From assembly GCA_026874595.1 (NCBI GenBank), contig CM049321.1, positions 1,918,479 through 1,982,478 on the forward strand: a DNA stretch of 64,000 nucleotides. The letters run 5' to 3'. This DNA comes from Sipunculus nudus (Eukaryota; Annelida; Sipuncula; Golfingiida; Sipunculidae). Within the stretch, counting starts at the first letter, position 1. Every line of letters begins with the position of its first letter. The notes beneath the pieces are model-generated. The model had not been told where the DNA came from, ran no database searches, and was given only the letters and a program-made list of their open reading frames with translations. Made by a program: the position numbers and the translations under genes. Below are positions 22,601-36,607 of the stretch, piece after piece.

Positions 22601-25600
22601 GAAAGGGCTGTTGGTCCGGAAAAAAAGGAGTCAAGGCTGCAAAAATTGGGTTTTAAACCCTTAAAGAAATGTTGTGGAGATTGAACCCCCCCCCCTTCAT
22701 ATGGATCCGGTACTGCCGTCTCAGCTTAGTTACCCTTGAAATAAAATTCCTGGAAAACTGAATAAATGTCTTTACAAAAATTCTAAACCCTGTTTACATA
22801 AAATATATCATGGTAAACTCATAAATTCCTGGAAAACTGAATAAATGTCTTTACAAAAATTCTAAACCCTGTTTACATAAAATATATCATGGTAAACTCA
22901 TAAATAGAATCAAAGTCTATAATCAGAACAAATACTACTGTATCTTATAGGTTTGGGTGCAATCGCGAAAATGAAACCCTCGTATGTTTAAAGTATACGT
23001 TCTTCTCTGTTTTTGTCTGGTCCCGCCAGAGGCGGATCCAAGATATTGGAAAGGGCTGTTGGTCCGGAAAAAGAGGAGTCAAGGCTGCAAAAATTGGGTT
23101 TTAAACCCTTAAAGAATTGTTGTGGAGATTGAACCCCCCCCCTTCATATGGATCCGGTACTGCCGTCTCAGCTTAGTTACCCTTGAAATAAAATTCCTGG
23201 AAAACTGAATAAATGTCTTTACAAAAAGGTTGCGTTAGCTGTCCAAATATGCGATTGATACTGGTAACCGACGGTTGATACGTTTAACTTTACTCTATAC
23301 AGTAACGTTTTTATTATGCGAACAGCATGATGCTTTTGAAAATTGTTCGGATAATCAATGTTACGGATATATGATCAGCTATTTTAGCATCAAAACCGTT
23401 AATTCTCGCATGAAGACATGTTATCAATCGATGTTCTGATATACGGTTGTCACTTTTGTCTCCTCTCGATAGCGCCAATTTTAACTCCCAGGGTGGAGGG
23501 GGGTGTGGGGTGGTGGTGATACACACACACACACATATATATTCCAATATATAACAATTTAGTATAAGGTTTTAGAAATTGAGACTTTGTTTATAGTATA
23601 AGCTAATTCTAAACCCTGTTTACATAAAATATATCATGGTAAACTCATAAATAGAATCAAAGTCTATAATCAGAACAAATACTACTGTATCTTATAGGTT
23701 AGGGTGCAATCGCGAAAATGAAACCCTCGCGAAACGTTCAAAATGGAGAAATCGCGAAAATTTCAGCCTCGCGAATATAAAGCCATCCACAGTATCTGAT
23801 GGGTACACTCACAGCACCATCTACTGGTAAAATTTGGAATGGGAGTAAAGTGGTCTTCAAGTGCAAAATACATAAATAGTAATTTGATACCAGATTTAAT
23901 AAAAAGTACATGACGAAGATAATGCATTATCACTTTTATTCTATTTTTTAAGACATTATGAAATATATTTACTTTAATTATATGTTTTCATATAAGTTTT
24001 CTCCATACTTTCCATAAATAATGAAAATATGAATATAAAGTAGTAACTTGAGACTTTTTACATTATACATATATATCAATTAACATATATTCCCGAGATT
24101 GCGGACAATCGAATGTTGTAAATTCATGCTCAGTAACACTTCTTGATTCTGTTTCATTTATCAATGAAATTATTTTAAGATCCTACCAGATAAATTTTAG
24201 AGTTTTATTATTGAACTTTGCAAAAATATTGCTTTGTACTGTATAGCAATACACACTGTATATTAAATCTCTTCGAGCAAATCTGAGTTACCTTGGCCAC
24301 GCACGGGCAAAAGCACCAAATTACATAAAATCTATAGTATATTCTTTTATATTGTTTCAGTGACTGGTTTTCCTGTAGAGGCCGTTATTGCCATCATCGG
24401 GGGCGTTTGTACCCTATACACGTCAATAGTAAGTATTACAGTTAAGACATTCACACGTGTGTATTACTGACAACACATCTTAGGACACTATATGCTCAGT
24501 TGTACACAACGTCACACTTAGAGCCAAGCGCCGCCGCCATTTTGCGCTGCCGCCAGACTGGTTAACATTAGCCGAGCTGAGCAGAGTTTATCAGGAGGCG
24601 CCAATATTTGAAGAAGCCGAAGTAAGCCGATTTTGTCTACCTCAGATTGGCTTTTTTACAATTAAAAATGTAAAAATTCTGACTGACATTTAAAGTTAAA
24701 GTTCTAGGCGCTTATCTGAAGAACAACATTTGTGAAAATGTTCAGGTTTTGCTAGTTTTTTTTGTTTCTTGTTGCTGAAAGGGAAAGGTGTGATTGTTTA
24801 AGCATGGAAGTGTTTGCTTATGAAACCACCAAGATAACCTATCTCCGATATTTAATCACAAACTAGTTAAATGTAAAATGGCTGCAATATGTCACACTAT
24901 AGTATAGATAACTTCAAAAAGAAAAGAGTACTTTGTAACATCGTCAAATGAATAGGCTTTCAGTTCAGTTTACGTAGCCGACATTTTGCAAGCCGAATCG
25001 GGCCACGCAACTCGGTTTACTATTAAAGTCAGCCGTCTTTTTGTCCAAGGCAGCCGCATTTGTGTGACTAACACGGCTCCCGACTGTACTCCCACGTGCA
25101 CCATCAAAGCATAGCATGGATCTGTGTCTGTCCGCGGGTCAAACGCTGATTATATAACTTAACAGAAAGCCACTGGTTATACGTATGTCCCCCTTTCAGT
25201 TGATCTTCCAAATTATACGATGTGATCCTTTCACGCTAGACTTGCAGTTTCGATATGCTTTAAATTAATAGTTTCCCGCTAATGAATGAGTTTTACACAC
25301 ACCGTGGGAGCAAATACTACAACTCCTCCAAAAACATATCGACCGGTTCACTGGACAAGAGAGCGGTAGTCAGCGCCATCTGTCACCGCCCAAATGAACT
25401 AAAGATGTTTTACCGATACTGGAAACTTCCTCGCGATATCACTGGAGATAAATCATAGGTCATTCAGTGCTTGTCATCCTCGACCTTAATTGACACACTA
25501 AAATGCAAATAAGAAGGAATCACCTGCTCATTCAGCCTTATGACGTACTTTTATGCAAATTTTATGGATTCCCCTCCTTCACCTGACAGGCCGTTTGTAT

Positions 25601-28600
25601 CAGCAGTTGTGGAAGTTCCTAATACCCCTTTCACACATACACGTTCTAGACACTACGATCACCACGTTCTCGGGAAACGTGGTGGTCGCGGTGTTGAACG
25701 TACAATGGTCTCCAGAAGTCGTCGCAGAGTCGCCATGATCGCCAACCCTCTACGACAAAGTTTTCCTGTAAAACTTGAGCGCGGTCGATCGCGGCAAACG
25801 TGCCGAAACGTACTTCAGAACGTATGCAATGTACAAAAAACGTAGTGGACGTACAAAGGACGTGCGAAGGACGTACATAGAACGCGGGTGGTCGCCATCC
25901 TTTCTTGACTGAGTCAATTGTACGTCCATACTACGTTCATTGTGCGCTCTTATTACGTCATCAGCGCGTCCTTGGCGTTTTGCATACGTTCTCTTTACGT
26001 CCAAGAAGTCCCAATTAAGTTCTCTTCACGTTCTGTGAACGTCCATGGCGTCTGTTTTACGTTTTCAGCACGTTCTTACCACGTCATCTCGACGTTCTGA
26101 GTGCGTCATTTTTTTAATAAATCTAATTTTGTATTTCAATAAAAAGTTAAGTCCAAATATCGAAGCGTAACAAAATGAATCATAAACTTGGTCCCAATTC
26201 CTTATTCCACAATACCCAGAAATTTTATAGTTTATTGTAGTTTAAAATAAATAAAATAAAATAATAAATAGTTTAAAATAATAAATATTAATATACTATT
26301 TTCTCTTTTTTTTTTATCAGATGGTTACACACTGTATAACACACTTCACTGGTGTGACAGTTGCCAGATATAGGCAAGACCCTCTCATTTAAAATAACAT
26401 TAAGGATGTAAGCATAACATGGGGAACATGAATAACTAAGATTAATTGGCATGTGTATATCAAATAACTGTGAGAATTTTCATTTCGTATTATAAGGGCG
26501 GTAGCAAATGTATTATTTTTTATTTTACCAATAAGGTATTCTAATCCTGTACTAACTTTTGAACTATTGGGTGTATGTAGAAATAAATGTGTAATTTTTA
26601 TATTTCATATTTACTTTTTTCAGACTACATTTTTAGACTATGGGACAAGGCATATAATAAAGTAATAATTTCAATTGAAAAGGCAAATGCACAATCAACT
26701 TTTAATAATAATATATCACAAAATTATAAACATTTTAAGCAACTTCCAATTTTTTGTATACATTGCAATTTTACAAAACCACGTTTCAACATACTAACAA
26801 TTATTATTGCTTAGTGTCTCTTGTTATGCACTGAAATGTAGCTTTAAAAAATGTTATCGTTCTGGGAAAACACTTGCAGCCTGCCATGGGACAGCTCTTA
26901 CAGGATGCGAGTAATACCTTGATAAATAATCCCTCACATTTTTTGCTACATTTGTTGCACATTTGCCACGGCCTGGTTGAAAGTTCACATTTAAGTTTTG
27001 TCCTTGACGTCAGGCACCAGGTAAACCCTGCAGGTCCTCGCTGCGTAAGAGAGCATTTTGCATAGCAGGATAGCGTCTCCGCATAATATTGTGCTGGCAA
27101 ACACAAGCCAGAGTCACGCTTTGCACATTCCTTGGAGACAGTTTCAGAGTAGTCAACAAACAGGCAAATCGTTGCACTAATATTCCAAAGGCGTTCTCAA
27201 CCACTCTTCTGGCTCTTAAAAGCCTGTAATTTAATATCCGCTCTTCATCTGTGAGATTTCGACAGTAGGGTTTCATAATCCCAGGTCCTCAAGAGGAAAG
27301 CATCATCTCCGATAATAAAATCGGGTAGATCCTAGTTATCTCCTGGTAGTGGTGTGGATGGAGGGAAAACAATAGTACCATCCTCTGTTGTAGTCTTGAG
27401 TTCGCAGGTCCCGAATATCTGACTGTCCGAACATGATTCATTGGCACCAACATCAACCAAAAATGAAGATTAGTCCGCATCATCAAGGGCCATCAAAATA
27501 ATGGAATTGACGCCCTTATAGTTGTAATATGTTGATCTGCATCTCGAAGGACACCAGATTGCGATATGTTTGCCGTCTATAGCTCCAAGGCAGTAGTGAA
27601 AATTACATCTTCTGGAGAAAAGTTCCGCAATGTCCAGCCAACCCTGGATGGTGGTAGGTATGGCGAGGATTCATCAGCATATTCCGAAATAATTGCCTCC
27701 GATATGAAGCGAGTAAGGGTGTTGTGCGCCACTCGGAAGTTGTACATCAGAGACTTGTATGTGCAGCCAGTGGCCAAGAACATGAGGGTGCAGGCTAGCT
27801 TCATGCAAAGCCTCGAGGCAGTGCTTTCCTCCAGAAGATGTCTTGACGTTGAATGCGAAGACCAACTCTTTCCAGCAGTTCATAGAACATTTGCGGTTCG
27901 AGGCGAAGAAAGTTCTTCAAGCTGGCATTGTCAGCCATCTCCAACTCCATCATCAGCTGCTCGTACTGGCCGAAGAGAATTCTGGTTTGCAGCCAAGGCC
28001 TCATCCATCACTCGCGCCGTTTTCCCATCGTCCCGCATCTTCTCCGCCAAAACAGCCAAGGCGCTTTCTTTTGCAGCAATCAAATCATTCAGAATGGCAG
28101 CATGTATTGCCACCAACATGTGTCTTGCAAAAGCTGGTATGATGTTCACTCATTGGAAGTCAGACTGGAAATGAAAGCTACTCAAAACAACCGCGGTTTA
28201 TATATACTTGGTACTCGAGTCGTACAAAAGACGCAAACAGCGCTCACTGAGCGTCCTAAGATCGCGAAACACGTAGTACACACGTAAATCGATCCTTAGG
28301 TTGACGTGATACAGCGTAAAATGGTCGCAGTAAGCGTATTAACAACGTAAGAATATCGTACAGGGGGCGTTGTGGACGTACTAAAAGCGTACGGGGATCG
28401 CACGTTTTATTTCGCGATCCAGTCGTAAGTCGAACGTACTGGACGTAATGACAACGTACAATGGACGAACAATGAGCGTACGTCGGCGGCGACCATTTCC
28501 AACCTCCACGACCACCCACGTTCTCCGAGAACGTTGCGAAACGTGGCCAAACGTACGATCAAACGTGAATGTGTGAAAGGGGCATAATTCAGGGACGTTC

Positions 28601-29438
28601 TTCCACCCAATGGCCTGGGAGGTCCCATTCATTGTCGCACATCGTTTTGCCTAATGGTACTAATTTTCTCCAGCAGATGTCTACACCTGTTGCATTTCTG
28701 CCCACATTGTCGGCCAAGCGGGTGGTCTGCAACAAACAAACATCAATAAAAAAGTTGATCGTGAACGAATGAATGTATTTCTTTCATGACAGGGAGGATT
28801 AAAAGCCGTGATATGGACGGACGTGTTCCAAACCCTGATCATGCTTGTCGGGATGCTGGCCGTCATTATCAGGGTAAGTTTCGCATGTGAGGCTTGGTCC
28901 TCTGTTTAGTACATTAATCTAATTGTTTTTTCATGCCTTTATATGTAGTATGATAATGTCAGTCTTTCGATCAATTTCGTATGAGATACATATCTTCGAA
29001 CCTGGTCGAGATTTTGTTGATAAGCATGAGCCCTGAAGAAACGAAGCACCCATATGTTTAATTCTTTTCACAAGGTAAAAGTGTACGGGACAGATGACAA
29101 TAGACGGATGACAATAGCCAATCAGTCTATATAGGCTGAGGGCTAAAAATAACATACAGCCTGGGAACATATTGGTTGACGATTTTATAATTGTTATTTT
29201 GTCAAACATGCACTGACGTGATATTTCAGGGTGTTATGAGCGTGGGAGGCCTTGCTGAGATGTGGCGTATTTCCTACGACGGAGGGAGGATACAGTTCTT
29301 TGAGTGAGTAGCAGCATGGCGTATGATCTCTTATATAATTTTCACGTGATAATTATCATAATGGTGAATTATAATCATTATCGTTTATCTTCGGACGCAC
29401 AGGCTCTTTCACTCCAAACCTCAAAATACTACTACTAC

Positions 29439-29490
<52 letters not shown>

Positions 29491-29701
29491 TAATAACAAT
29501 AATAATAATAATAATAATAATAATATTAATAATAACAATAAGCAATGAAAAAAGTATTTATAATTTCATGGTAAGTATTATTATGATAATTATTCATTTA
29601 TTATAATTTTATATTTATCATTTATCTATTAATTTTTCTTATTTATTTATTTATTATCATTATTATTATTATTATTTATATCAGTATTATTATTATTATT
29701 A

Positions 29702-29766
<65 letters not shown>

Positions 29767-32700
29767 CATGCATACTTTTATGTTAGTTTTAACCCTGATC
29801 CGACCGTCCGTCACACGTTTTGGTCCCTAGTGGTCGGGTCGTATTTACTATGGTTGATGCCGTACTCCGTGGATCAACAAATGGTCCAGAGGTTCTCGTC
29901 AGCCAGATCTCTACGAGATGCTAAAATGTGAGTCTACTTTTTCTGCATTCATATATACAAACAAAGGTCCGTAACAGTAGTACTCTGATTAAATAATAGG
30001 AGCAAAATTCGACCTGTTATTTGATTAAGTGAAACAGCAGGTGTAGAAGCAGTAGATATAGAAGTCACGTGATTACGTGAACTTTATTTTTTTACATTTA
30101 ATTTTCACTTCTCTGCTAAATATTTCTTTTATTTCATCACCAACAGCCTGAGAATTCACTCGTGTCTGTTTTTACCCCCTGCGTTTGAAGTGAATTTAAA
30201 TTAAGAGCTTACATTTGTCTTTGTGGAGCTCTGCGCTCCCTCCGACCTATCTATCTATTTTATCATGAACATATTTAACACCTTTACCGTACTCACCCAT
30301 TACAAATAGAGTTTAAATGTTTAGTATATCATACGCTAAGCTTAATCAGTATTACATTTTTACTACATCTTTACACCTTGATAATGTTTTCTCTATTTAA
30401 GGTTTTAACGCATGTCTATCGATCATTCCGTTGAATGTTTAACGCCGTCTTTATCATGTTTTCTCTGTTCATTCAGTGCCCTCCTACTCAACATACCTGG
30501 CATGGCTGTTATCATTACGCTATGTTGTCTGTGCGGCCTCGTTATGTATGCAAATTATGCCTCATGTGACCCATTACGTAGTGGGAGGATAAGAAACTCT
30601 AACCAGGTGGGAAACTTTTGAATTGTCTTATTTCTTGTGAAGCTGTGTGAGTAACCTTACATGAAAATAAGCCTTTTTTGTGAAATACCCAAAAGTGTGA
30701 TGGCGTTGTTTTACAGCCAGTAATTGGCAAACTTTCTGTGTATATTATGAGGTTTTATTTATGTTTAATTACGCACTCATGCAGGCCTATATTATTTTCA
30801 TTATTTTGGCAATAACGCGATTGCTTATTAGCGCCATATAGTTTCAAAGCTTAAAACAGTACGTTTTATATGTATTTTTACATTAACTAGATTTATCAAT
30901 AAATGTCATTCACTTAAATTAAATAAAAAAACTATAGCACTGTAATCTCACCTTTTTCTAATCATATAATAATGGGTTATGTTATTTTTATATATAATGA
31001 GTCTCCCTTCGACATACATTGTTTGACCGAATGATCACTTGGTGGCGCCAGTAGCAATTACCATAAAGCATAAACGAGAGTTTGCGTACATCCTTATCCT
31101 TACATAAAATATGTTAGTGAACACTGAAGTTCATGAAACCCCATATTGGCTCAAACCTAGCCTTTTTACTACGGATGGCCATTGCCTACAAATTTCGTAT
31201 TGCAATATATTGCGATATGTGGTAATGCGATATTTCTATTCTATTTCTATAATAACCTCAGAAGTAATTTCAGCTAAGCGCCGTGACCCACAGGTCCCTT
31301 GTTTACTTACTGTGTGTCATCACCATCTGGAAACTTGATAAAATATATAATTTTATTTTAACCTCTACAGTTACTGCCGTATTTCGTGCTTGACCGTCTC
31401 GGGGATCTCCAGGGACTGCCTGGGATATTTATAGCCGCGTTATTCAGTGGCGCCCTCAGGTGGGTAAATTCAGAATCCTCACCTTGTGTCAATATGCAGG
31501 GTTAGAAAAATACAGAGCATTGTCGCTTGCAGTGAATTGATAATACCTTATCAATAATATTGAAACAAACGAAAAGATGTAAACTCAACAGTATCGGAGT
31601 TCATAAGAGGGGGCTTGGACAGTCGAGTGGTAACACGCTCAGCTCTGTACGCTGACGACCTTTTTGTCGATGGTATATGTACACGTTTCATCTTTCTCCT
31701 ACGAAAGTAATGTGGAATTTAAAGCGGATTTTAAATCAAGAGACAACTAGACCCACGATGATAGAAGGAGACCAAAGACACTTTTCACCTATATTCATGA
31801 CGTCATCAAAAGTGTTGCACAGTAAATTGCACACCATTTAGTACCCTAATGATAGGCTAGATGTCTCCACAGTCCGGTATTATGGACCTAAAGTAACTTC
31901 CAATACTTAAAGTATTATTTACAGCGCTGTTATCATAATATTACAAAAACTTCATAGTGATACTACTAATACTACTTCAAACGTGAAAGCGACGAGAGAA
32001 CAGATTATGTATATAACTATATACTTTTTACTCGAAAACACCCTATATGTTTCCTCTGTATGTTATATGTCGTATATTTGTTTCAGCTCAGTATCCTCCA
32101 TGTTAAATTCATTAGCAGCGGTTACATGGGAGGACTTTTTGAAATCTCGTTTCCGTCACGTGTCCGAGAGCAGAGCAGCTATTATTAACAAAATTCTAGG
32201 TGAGCCCTTAGGCCTTGCAAATTTGAGCAGCTGTTAATATAAACCAATAAACAGCAATATAATACTTTTATAGCCCACAATTATATTCACTTCTGATTAA
32301 GATACCTATGACTAAGCAATAAAACTAGAATAGTAGTCTTATACTACATTAATATTTTTCCCTTGTAATGTAACAAATGAAAACCTTCATAAACAAAAAA
32401 AGGACCCCCCCCCCCCCAAAAAAAAAAAAAACCAAGTGGCCAAGAGACTATAGTTATCATGTTAATTTTCCTTTTATAAAACTAGAACATCCTGTGGGTG
32501 TGACAACTAAAGAAATACGTACGATTTTGATATTAACGTTCGGGAGGATTAATGTGCTCAACAAGGGACCCAATATCAGCCTTCCCTTATGGTCCGGACA
32601 ACATAAAGTAAAATGTCTGCTTTATCAGCCTTCCCTTATGGTCCGGCCAACATTAAGTAAAATGTCTGCTTTATCAGCCTTCCCTTATGGTCCGGACAAC

Positions 32701-35700
32701 ATTAAGTAAAATGTCTGCTTTATCAGCCTTCCCTTTTTGGTCCGGACAACATGAAGTAAAATGTCTGCTTTATCAGCCTTCCCTTATGGTCCGGACAACA
32801 TGAAGTAAAATGTCTGCTTTATCAGCCCTCCCTTATGGTCCGGACAACATGAAGTAAAATGTCTGCTTTATCAGCCCTCCCTTATGGTCCGGACAACATT
32901 AAGTAAAATGTCTGCTTTATCAGCCTTCCCTTGTGGTCCGGACAACATTAAGTAAAGTGTCTGCTGTATCAGCCTTCCCTTATGGTCCGGACAACATGAA
33001 GTAAAATATCTGCTTTATCAGCCTTCCCTTATGGTCCGGACAACATGAAGTAAAATATCTGCTTTATCAGCCTTTCCTTATGGTCTGGACAACTTTTAGT
33101 GAAATATCTGCTTTATCAGCCTTCCCTTGTGGTCCGGACAACATTAAGTAAAGTGTCTGCTGTATCAGCCTTCCCTTATGGTCCGGACAACATGAAGTAA
33201 AATATCTGCTTTATCAGCCTTTCCTTATGGTCTGGACAACTTTTAGTGAAATATCTGCTTTATTTTCCAGCGTTTGGTTTCGGGGTACTTGGCATCATCC
33301 TCGCTATTCTCGTTTCCAGACTGCCAGGTACTGTGTTACAGGTAGGATGACGTCACGTGATGACATCACGCTGGCATATAAAAGTAGAATGACGTCAGAT
33401 AGTGATACCATGACATCACTAATTATATCATGGTGCTCAGAAAGTGATGCAAATCATTTGCGTAAAGGAAATTAATAAGTGTTATATATATTAAAAATGG
33501 ATGTTGCCTTCATCAAGTGTGATGCGAAGATGATTAATTTTACCATTAATAGTTTTTTAAAACACACATGTCGGAATCTGGAAAATACTTGTATAGTCTT
33601 TTCCACGGTGGGTGCCATTTGAAATTTGGTATTTTTTTCACACAAAAAACTGTTAAACAGGTAACTGGCAAAATTTGAAATGATGCAAATAAATAAGTAC
33701 CTGAGCAAACACTCTACTTTTACGACATCTCCATCCCATTTATGAAGGTCAAGGTTGCTGGTCACTTGTTCAAACAACTGCAGGTGGCAGATTTCTATCG
33801 CGAATGGTGGCCTAGGGACACCGGGTGGCCTCTGGCCACCAATCCGCCACCAATATTTTGTTTGTATAATTCTTTCACGCAATAACACCATAGGTATGAT
33901 TCTGTATACCCTGGCGGCCTAAGAACACCACATGTATAATGCTGTATATCCTGGTGGCCTAAGGACACTACATGTATGATTTTACATACCCTGGTGGCCT
34001 AAGGACACCACAGGTATGATTTTACATACCCTGGTGGCCTAAGGACACCACATGTATAATGCTGTATATCCTGGTGGCCTAAGGACACTACATGTAAGAT
34101 TTTACATACCCTGGTGGCCTAAGGACACCACAGGTATGATGCTGGTATATCCTGGTGGCCTAAGGACACCACATGTATAATGCTGTATATGCTGGTGGCC
34201 TAAGGACACCACGTGTATAATTTTACATACTCTGGTGGCCTAAGGACACCACATGTATGATTTTACATACCCTGGTGGCCTAAGGACACCACAGGTATGA
34301 TTTTACATACCCTGGCGGCCTAAGGACACCACATGTATAATGCTGTATATCCTGGAAGCCTAAGGACACCACATGTATAATGCTGTATATCCTGGTGGCC
34401 TAAGGACACCACATGTATGATTTTACATACCCTGGTGGCCTAAGGACACCACATGTATGATTTTACATACCCTGGTGGCCTAAGGACACCACAGGTATGA
34501 TTTTACATACCCTGGTGGCCTAAGGACACCACAGGTATGATGCTGGTATATCATGGGGCCTAGGTTTACACTAGGTATGATGCTGTGTATCCTAGTGGCC
34601 TAATGCCACCACAGGTATAATTCTGTATATCCTGGTGGCCTAAGGACACCACAGGTATAATGCTGTATATCCTGGTGGCCTAGCTAAGGACACCACATGT
34701 ATAATGCTGTATATCCTGGTGGCCTAAGGACACCACAGGTATAATGCTATATATCCTGGTAGCCTAAGGACACCACAGGTATAATGCTGTATATCCTGGT
34801 GGCCTAAAGACACCACAGGTATAATGCTGTATATCCTGGTGGCCTAAGGACACCACAGGTATAATCCTGTATATCCTGGTGGCCTAAGGACACCACAGGT
34901 ATAATCCTGTATATTCCTGGTGGCCTAAGGACACCACAGGTATAATGCTGTATACACCTGGTGGCCTAGGGACACCACATGTATAATGCTGTATATCCTG
35001 GTGGCCTAAGGACACCACATGTATAATGCTGTATATCCTGGTGGCCTAAGGACACCACATGTATAATGCTGTATTTCCTGGTGGCCTAAGGACACCACAG
35101 GTATAATGCTGTATATCCTGGTGGCCTAAGGACACCACATGTATAATGCTGTATATCCTGGTAGCCTAAGGACATCACAGGTATAATGCTGTATATCCTG
35201 GTGGCCTAAGGACACCACATGTATAATGCTGTATATCCTTGTGGCCTAAGGACACCACATGTATAATGCTGTATATCCTGGTGGCCTAAGGACACCATAG
35301 GTATAATGCTGTATATCCTGGTGGCCTAAGGACACCACATGTATAATGATGTATATCCTAGTGACCTAAAGACACCACATGTATAATGCTGTATATCCTG
35401 GTGGCCTAAGGACACCACAGGTATAATGCTGTATATCCTGGTGGCCTAAGGACACCACAGGTATAATGCTGTATATCCTGGTGGCCTAAGGACACCACAG
35501 GTATAATGCTGTATATCCTGGTGGCCTAAAGACACCACAGGTATAATGTTGTATATCCTGGTGGCCTAAGGACACCACAGGTATAATGCTGTATATCCTG
35601 GTGGCCTAAGGACACCACAGGTATAATGCTTTATATCCTGGTGGCCTAAGGACACCACATGTATAATGATGTATATCCTGGTGGCCTAAAGTCACCACAT

Positions 35701-36529
35701 GTATGATTTTACATACCCTGGTGGCCTAAGGACACCACAGGTATGATGCTGGTTTATCATGGGGCCTAGGTTTACACTAGATATGATGCTGTGTATCCTC
35801 GTGGACTACGGCCACCACAGGTAAAATCTTGTATACCCCTGGTGGCATGAGGACACCACATGTAAAATGCTGTGTATCCTGGTGGCCTATTAGCGGAAGG
35901 AAACAGATCGAGAAGGGCTTGTGGCCTGAGGTCACCTGGTGTCCCGAGGGCACAATTTGCGATAGTAATCTGCACCTGTCAAACAACTACAATTATAAGT
36001 TCCTGATTGGTTGTTGAGTGTCATATATATTCTAAAATAACATACATGTATATTTGTCTATGTATGGCTGCAACCCCATAAGAGACTCGGGATATGTCAC
36101 GTGACCACAAGGTTCATAATACCAGAGAGTTGCAAAATATAAATGTTCATAACTTTTTGTTATGAAGTTTTACATCTTAATTTAGGGCTTCCGTCCCTCA
36201 TCAGCTAAAGGGTCAAACAATGTGATCACGTTTGAGTTTAAGAGGATAATCGCCAGATTTCAGTAGTCACCTACTGGTGGGTTAATCTATAGTCGATGGA
36301 AGACGCCTGGAAGTGTAATAACAGGGCCTATGTTGGTCGGTCTGTTGTTATTTCATCAGGTTTACAAGTGTCGTCTGCTGAAGTAAATTCATCTTCTAAT
36401 TCGTTTAAATTAAGACAAAACATTTTATTGGGATTGAAGATTGGCGAGCGTGCTCGGGTCTAAGGAGAAGTTATAGGAAATTGCCCTGCCGATATTTAAT
36501 GTATAGAGAATATACACGTTAAAATTTAA

Positions 36530-36607
<78 letters not shown>

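Larger units (their letters stand above)
25623..28584 (-). mobile_element. 2.96-kb PIF/Harbinger DNA transposon in intron 5
   Basis: Inverted termini T(A/G)CCCCTTTCACACA(T)ACACGTT-like at both ends, flanked by 3-bp TAA duplications (25620-25622 and 28585-28587). A degraded Harbinger transposase lies on the minus strand at about 27004-28150. Both subterminal regions (about 25640-26110 and 28250-28565) are packed with ACGT-core motifs such as GACGTA and GAACGT. The second, Myb-like gene usual in Harbinger elements was not found. The insertion lies antisense within the host intron. Confidence 0.9.

Noticed and set aside
25540-25845. 101-codon frame across the left Harbinger end
   Set aside because: It straddles the transposon border and reads through ACGT-motif repeats.
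29304-29606. 100-codon Ile-rich frame
   Set aside because: Translation of the AAT/ATT microsatellites in intron 7, no coding signature.
33886-35895. CRISPR-like array of 40-bp repeats
   Set aside because: Units are contiguous minisatellite copies without unique spacers, in a eukaryotic intron.
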